A DNA stretch of 64,000 nucleotides from Rhynchopus euleeides (lineage: Eukaryota > Euglenozoa > Diplonemea > Diplonemida > Diplonemidae), in contig OY723242.1 of assembly GCA_963210315.1 (NCBI GenBank), forward strand, positions 1,426,001 through 1,490,000, read 5' to 3'. The position numbers were made by a program, and so were the translations under genes. Within the stretch, counting starts at the first letter, position 1; every line of letters begins with the position of its first letter. The notes under the pieces are model-generated. The model searched no databases. It saw only the letters and a program-made list of their open reading frames with translations, and was not told where the DNA came from. This document shows, piece by piece, positions 59,229-64,000 of this stretch.

Positions 59229-60452
59229 ATGGCCATGGGAATACAGGTGTCGAATTCGACACCTGAAAAATCGGGAAAAAAGGGCCAAGTGTCGAAAAAA
59301 AGTGGGTTTTCGACACCCCCGAGACCCCTGGATGTATCTGTTCGTCATGCCGAGAGCGGGCACAGCTGTGTTATTGGTGTTCCGGAAGGCGGGACCGTGG
59401 TCGGGCTGAAGGCGGATGCGCTGGACGAGATGTTCCCGGGTTCTATCGACGCAGACCATGAGGCTGCAGCGGTGGCAGCACACATCGAAGGGTGTGAAGA
59501 GGAGCTGGACGATGCGCAGTGCGTTGCTGACACGGGTCTGGAGGACGGGGGTGCTGTCCAGCTCGTCCCCCGCTGGCCCACAGTCAAGGCACCAGCTTTT
59601 TACTCATCTCCGCATGGCCAAGCTATCAGATGCATCGCACTGTCGAGGTGTGGGAAGCTGTGTGTAGTCGGTTACTTCAAAGGACACGTTACTGTGTTTG
59701 ACACCATCACCGCTGATGTGGTGGCGGACTTAAAACACAGCAACGGGGATTTGCATTCCACTGCACTGTCGGCCTCCGGGAGGTGGCTGGCAACGTGCTC
59801 TCATGACGGCACCATCTGCGTGTGGCTGACAGCAACCTGGAAGAAGGTCTGCATGCTGGACCACAACAACAACGTGTACAGTGTAGCGTGGACACACTGC
59901 GGTCGTCTGGTGTCCGGAGACCACAATGGCAAGGTGCGTGTGTGGGACTTGAAGGGCACACCGAGCGCCACAGTGCTGGAGGGCCACAGCAATAATGTTA
60001 TCAGCATTGCTGTATCGCGCACGAGGATCTTCAGCGGGTCATTTGACAAGATCATCCGTGTGTGGTACATCAGCACTCTCGCACACACACACACTCTGGA
60101 TGAGCACACTGGCAGGATCATCGGCATCGCCCTGACGAAGGACGAGCAACACCTGGCGTCGTGCTCTGTCGACAAGTCACTCAAGGTGTGGTGCACCGCC
60201 TCCCTCAACTGCCTGCGTACTGTGCAACTGGACGGCCGTCCCGACTCACTTGCTGTGTCACAGCCAGGTGATGTTGTTGCGGTGCATCTCGTGAACCCGA
60301 CGGCGCTGTACCGTCTCAGCACAGGTGAGTTTCTCGGGGAGGCGGACTCAGAGGGTGACGGTGTTGTCCTCAGCATCTGCGGGAGGTGGGTCTTCACGCC
60401 GACGAACAACATTTCTGTCTCCGTGCGTGCTGTGTCTTCCGTTTCACCCTGA
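59229..60452 (+). CDS. WD40-repeat protein with ubiquitin-like N-terminus
   Basis: 407 residues. Residues 36-113 resemble the N-terminal domain of the DUF4116 proteins: GVPEGGTVVGLKADALD against GEGDTPVHLKANALD, then a C-terminal strand pattern EEELDD...GLEDGGAVQLV against GVVLDD...HGCSIDVAL. From about 126 to the end are about six to seven WD40 repeats, with blades ending FDT, VWLT, VWDL, VWYI and VWCT and GH-type turns (GHSNNV, EHTGRI). A beta-propeller scaffold is expected; the partner is unknown. The first 35 residues come from a repeat with GTCGACACC words also at 43915-43970, so the true start may differ or the original 5' end was replaced. No intron is visible. Confidence 0.83.
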   Translation: MAMGIQVSNSTPEKSGKKGQVSKKSGFSTPPRPLDVSVRHAESGHSCVIGVPEGGTVVGLKADALDEMFPGSIDADHEAAAVAAHIEGCEEELDDAQCVADTGLEDGGAVQLVPRWPTVKAPAFYSSPHGQAIRCIALSRCGKLCVVGYFKGHVTVFDTITADVVADLKHSNGDLHSTALSASGRWLATCSHDGTICVWLTATWKKVCMLDHNNNVYSVAWTHCGRLVSGDHNGKVRVWDLKGTPSATVLEGHSNNVISIAVSRTRIFSGSFDKIIRVWYISTLAHTHTLDEHTGRIIGIALTKDEQHLASCSVDKSLKVWCTASLNCLRTVQLDGRPDSLAVSQPGDVVAVHLVNPTALYRLSTGEFLGEADSEGDGVVLSICGRWVFTPTNNISVSVRAVSSVSP

Positions 60453-60970
60453 GTGCAGTGCTTCCCTGCCTCCAAGTGATCAGAGCTGTGCTCGGGGCCC
60501 TACCAGATGTGACTGAGGAGAATATTGCAAGCAGCAGCCCCACTTCCCATCACTGGCTGACGAGCTGTGCCTGGTAGCGAGACCCATGGTTTTCTTACAG
60601 AGCTCCATGGTGTGACGTCTTCGTCATGCGACAGTGTGACTGAAAGACTCGGGGTGTTCGGGGACCTGGATGCAGGGCACGTCGCCCCGCCACCCACCCC
60701 TCACGCGAACTGATACAACAAGCAGACCTGGATGCCTCCACTCTCCCACCTCCCCCCTCCCCCCTCTATTCCTTGGTATCCTCTGACCGAGCACCGACAC
60801 CTCCCACACATCCACACAGCCCACACAGGGAGGGGGAAGGGGCCTTCGCTCTGTGTGCCAAACTGTGTCAGTTTCGTCTCCCCTTGTGAGGCGACTCACG
60901 CTTCTGTTCACTACCCCCCGCCCCCCCCTCCCCCCCCCCCCCCCCCTCCCAAAAAGCAACACGGTGGGAT
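60453..60970. other. 3' flank of the WD40 gene
   Basis: No gene. A C-rich tract (60917-60955) precedes the palindromic satellite. Confidence 0.5.
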
Positions 60971-61452
60971 CTTGTAAATTTTACATGTATAACTACAAGT
61001 ATATACATGTATTATACATGTATAATACTTGCATGTCAACTATTATACATGTATAATACATGTATATGCCTGAAATATACATGTAAAATACATGTATATC
61101 AAGTAAAAATACAAGTATAATACTTGCATGTTTTACAACTATTATACTTGTATTTTTACTTGATATACATGTATTTTACATGTATATTTCAGGCATTTAC
61201 ATGTATTTTACATGTATAATACTTGTCATGCAAGTATTATACATGTAAAATACTTGCATGACAAGTAAAATACATGTATAATACTTGCATGACAAGTAAA
61301 ATACTTGCATGCAAGTAAAATACATGTATTTTACTTGCATGCAAGTATTTTACTTGTCATGCAAGTATTTTACATGTATAATACTTGCATGACAAGTATT
61401 ATACATGTAAAATACATGTAAATGCCTGAAATATACATGTAAAATACATGTA

Positions 61453-61797
61453 CCGTATACGTAAATATTTTGGAACGTAAATATTATGGAACGTAAATAT
61501 TATGGAACGTAAATATTTTGGAACGCTGGTGGGTTGGCGTTCCAGATTTTTTTCGTTCCATAATATTTACAGGGCTTTCTGCGACTCGGGGACTTGGACC
61601 AGGTGATCGGACGGCATACAGAGTCCCTGACGGGACCTACTCGTGCACTTTTCGCGCGATTCCTGACGCAAGCCGTCCTCACCACCGAGTCCCCAACTGG
61701 CCCTGTAAATATTATGGAACGTAAATATTATGGAACGGACCGGCCAAAAATGGGCCCGTTCCATAATATTTACGTTCCATAATATTTACGTATACGG
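61453..61797. mobile_element. CCGTATACG MITE, complete copy 1
   Basis: 345 bases. Ends are CCGTATACGTAAATATT and AATATTTACGTATACGG, with TA on each side (61451-61452 and 61798-61799). Removing the MITE and one TA restores the palindrome word AAAATACATGTATATCAAG seen intact at 61091. Subterminal GGAACGTAAATATTATGG words repeat several times on both sides. A TA target suggests Tc1/mariner-type mobilisation (inference). Confidence 0.92.
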
Positions 61798-61820
61798 TAT
61801 ATCAAGTAAAAATACAAGTA

Positions 61821-62149
61821 CCGTATACGTAAATATTTTGGAACGTAAATATTATGGAACGTAAATATTTTGGAACGCTGGTGGGTTGGCGTTCCAGATT
61901 TTTTTCGTTCCATAATATTTACAGGGCTTTCTGCGACTCGGGGACTTGGGCCAGGTGATCGGACAGCATACAGAGTCCCTGACGGGACCTACTCGTGCAC
62001 TTTTCGCGCGATTCCTGAGGCAAGCCACCCTCACCACCGAGTCCCCAACTGGCCCTGTAAATATTATGGAACGTAAATATTATGGAACGGACCGGGCAAA
62101 AATGGGCCCGTTCCATAATATTTACGTTCCATAATATTTACGTATACGG
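61821..62149. mobile_element. CCGTATACG MITE, complete copy 2
   Basis: 329 bases, closely similar to copy 1, with TA at 61819-61820 and 62150-62151. Its removal restores AATACAAGTATAATA, seen intact at 61110. The core between the arms (CTCGGGGACTTGG...GAGTCCCCAACTGG) is shared with copy 1 and is itself an inverted pair. Confidence 0.92.
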
Positions 62150-62226
62150 TATAATAGTTGACATGCAAGTATTATACTTGTATTTTTACTTGATATACAT
62201 GTATTTTACATGTATATTTCAGGCAT

Positions 62227-63692
62227 AGGAGGGTGTCCTAAATTTAGGAAATTTTTGAAAAATTTGGAAAATTTTGGGGGATTTTTTGAAAAAATGGCAA
62301 AAAAAAGGGTGTGGGGAGTTGGGTCCAGTTTAGCAAAGTCCGTGTATTTGGACGCGGCCCCTCAGATAAGGAAGCCGCGTCTCAGGTGCAGTATGTGGGG
62401 TGTTGTCGATTTTTCAGGGTTCGACATTCTCGGGCTGGACGGAGAGAAACGGTGGGTGCAACTCTGATCAGAAAAAACTTCAACCGAAAAAACGGGGTGT
62501 AGCTCCCTGACTGACGAGCAGCGGGAGGTGGCGAAGAGAAGCTCCTCATGCGTGGCGGCCTCCCTCGTTCGCGGTGGGTGAGGCATGCGGGGGTACGAGA
62601 GCGGCACCCGCCTGAGTTCTTTATGGAACCCACAAACCTGGGTGGCCTCACGGATGTGAGGTTGGAAATGCTCCGGGAGACAGCCGATGGCGCCTCAACG
62701 CCACAGGCTATCGTTGCCGGCTTGGTGCCCATATGGTGCAAGATGAGCGGCGGAATCCGCGAACTTCGGGAACTATCAGGTAGTTTGAACGCTGAAGACT
62801 GCCCCGCCAGGCTGAATGGGAGTCACAACGCGATGAGGAACAAGGATCAGCAGCGCCCTTTGCGGCAAACACAGGGCAGCTCTCCCTGAGCAGCTGGGAA
62901 TGAAACGGGACGGAACTAACGAGCAGCAGCGAAAATATTGCAGAGCACCAGTAACCACAACGAGTCCATGACACAAGTGGAACTGCAGACACGGGGCAGC
63001 CAAGAAACCGACGCAGTCGCAGGAGACCACCTCCACTGTCAGAACGAGCAGAACTGAGAGACACTCAATGGGATGGAGCGGAATCACTGTAACGGGGACA
63101 CACTGATGGCACACAGTACAGACAGACAGAAGTCAGAGTGAAACGGTTGTACAAAGGGCTCGGCTTTACCGACGTCCTTAGTACAGAGTGAAACGACGAC
63201 GCCGCCGAAGGCGGCCAATCCGCCGCCCGAAGGGCGGCGGAAAAATTTTTGGGGTGTTTTTGGGAGAAAAACCGGGCAACCTGGGCCCTTTGGGACCACA
63301 CAGGCCAGGAAAGGCCAAAATTTTCGATTTTTGAACGATTTTGAACGATTTTTGGCCGTGCTCGTAGCATTCCCCGTTGAGGGGGTCGCTATTTCGTGTT
63401 CTCCTGGCCGCACGGAGGCATTGCCTTACGTCGCCTCTTCCTCTTTTCCTTTGGTGGTGTGTTGGTCTGGCACAGAGGGCGGGACCGTGCTGATATGCAC
63501 AGTGACGACTCTCCCTTTTGTTTTGTGCCCGCCTCCACCGAGATTCGGCTGATGCCTCTCAGACTGGGGGCGGGCGGTCGCCGACGCTGACGCGCCTGGC
63601 GGCCTGTGGTAAGTGACGTGGGGCTGGGATGGGGGGGGGGGGGTGCTGGGAGGTCGGGCCGAAGCCCTTGTTCTCTGATGATGTTATTTGGT
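62227..63692. other. Unassigned region and probable LINE 3' sequence
   Basis: 62310-62340 repeats the word group at 7231. 62500-63100 has frames without motifs. 63200-63260 has GCCGCCCGAAGGGCGGCGG hairpins plus AAAAATTTTTGGGG. The part nearest 63692 is probably the 3' untranslated region of the LINE on the minus strand, but its end was not found. Confidence 0.4.
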
Positions 63693-64000
63693 TCACGCGT
63701 TCAGGTAGTCCTTCTCGCCGTGCTCCGTTACCCCTGCCTCGGCCAGGTAGCGCAGCGCCTCCTTGCAGTTGTGCAACAGCAGGTTGTGCACGTTTGTGGC
63801 TGTGAGGTGGTGTCGGGCCGACGCTGTCGCGGGGCAGCCGAAGAAGAGGTGCTTCAGTGAGACCCCAGGCGGGGGGTGGCCCGGCGCATGCTTCAGGCAG
63901 GGTTGGCAAGGTGGTTGTGCCGTGCCCGGGATGTCATGGTCGTAGACCAGGCGGTGGTGGTCGGCCCGGAGTCGGCGGATGGTGGTTTCCCCTAAGCGGG
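63693..64000 (-). CDS. LINE (non-LTR retrotransposon) protein, C-terminal end, partial
   Basis: A minus-strand frame runs in from beyond the window and stops at 63693-63695. It reads TTIRRLRADHHRLVYDHD, then a C-x2-C...H-x4-C knuckle (PCQPC, 21 residues, KHLFFGCP), then a helical tail. A CCHC knuckle with a following CP near the C-terminus is typical of LINE ORF2 proteins. RT and endonuclease lie outside the window, so the clade is unknown. Confidence 0.6.
   Translation of the reverse strand, partial: RLGETTIRRLRADHHRLVYDHDIPGTAQPPCQPCLKHAPGHPPPGVSLKHLFFGCPATASARHHLTATNVHNLLLHNCKEALRYLAEAGVTEHGEKDYLNA

Larger units (their letters stand above)
60975..62226. repeat. ACATGT/ACTTGT palindromic satellite
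   Basis: Built from TACATGTA, TACAAGTA, TACTTGCATG and TATTATAC words. It contains long perfect palindromes: arms from GCCTGAAATATACATGTAAA (61065 on) to the mirror ending TTTACATGTATATTTCAGGC (near 61192) have about 55 bases each. A second copy of this palindrome (61428-62226) is interrupted by two MITEs. The block is bounded by GCCTGAAA/TTTCAGGC words. Confidence 0.9.

Overview
The window comes from a nuclear genome of a eukaryote, most likely a unicellular alga or other protist. Evidence: hAT DNA transposases, Penelope-type, LINE-type and tyrosine-recombinase (YR) retrotransposons, nested MITEs with textbook target-site duplications, a NIPA-type magnesium transporter, a WD40 protein and DUF4116-repeat proteins, with no operon structure. 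Every recognisable gene is a single uninterrupted frame, so no introns are visible. The lineage cannot be fixed from sequence alone.

Layout. 1-3560: a TGTCGAC-rich repeat, then a NIPA-like transporter (793-1938), then about 1.6 kb with no gene. 3560-10650: a nest of MITEs and fold-back elements. These are a TA-flanked long-TIR element (3747-5275), two near-identical 1.15-kb fold-back elements (5744-6895 and 9497-10648) and an hAT-type MITE with a perfect 8-bp duplication (5298-5740). 10690-13590: an intact hAT transposase on the minus strand. 13850-16740: repeats, a solo terminal repeat of a YR element and a MITE. 16812-28985: three DUF4116 paralogues. The second is split by a 525-bp insertion with a 20-bp target duplication. 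Between the second and third lies 4.3 kb of repeats, including a non-autonomous hAT whose empty site is preserved near 43.4 kb.

29266-39945: a nested stack. An outer pair of inverted ends encloses a 10.1-kb Penelope-like insertion with a 16-bp duplication. That insertion is itself interrupted by about 5 kb carrying two oppositely oriented arrays of a 41-bp palindromic satellite. The Penelope-like part holds a long frame (34945-38847) in which a reverse transcriptase is followed by a USP-type (C19) deubiquitinase domain, a long coiled coil and a proline-rich tail. This is the most unusual object in the window.

39960-44605: duplicated repeat modules and a decayed DNA transposon. 44615-49332 and 53674-59200: two different YR retrotransposons, each with split direct repeats (A1-ORFs-B1-A2-B2) and the order gag, YR, RT-RNase H. 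Both look whole. Between them is a second hAT transposase (49499-52138). 59229-60452: a WD40 protein whose N-terminus resembles the ubiquitin-like N-terminus of the DUF4116 proteins. 60970-62226: a palindromic ACATGT/ACTTGT satellite hit twice by one MITE family. 63693-64000: the C-terminal end of a LINE protein running off the window.

Host genes are therefore few: the transporter, the DUF4116 family and the WD40 protein. The rest is mobile DNA in several nested layers. All calls rest on reading the sequence by eye; no database search was run.
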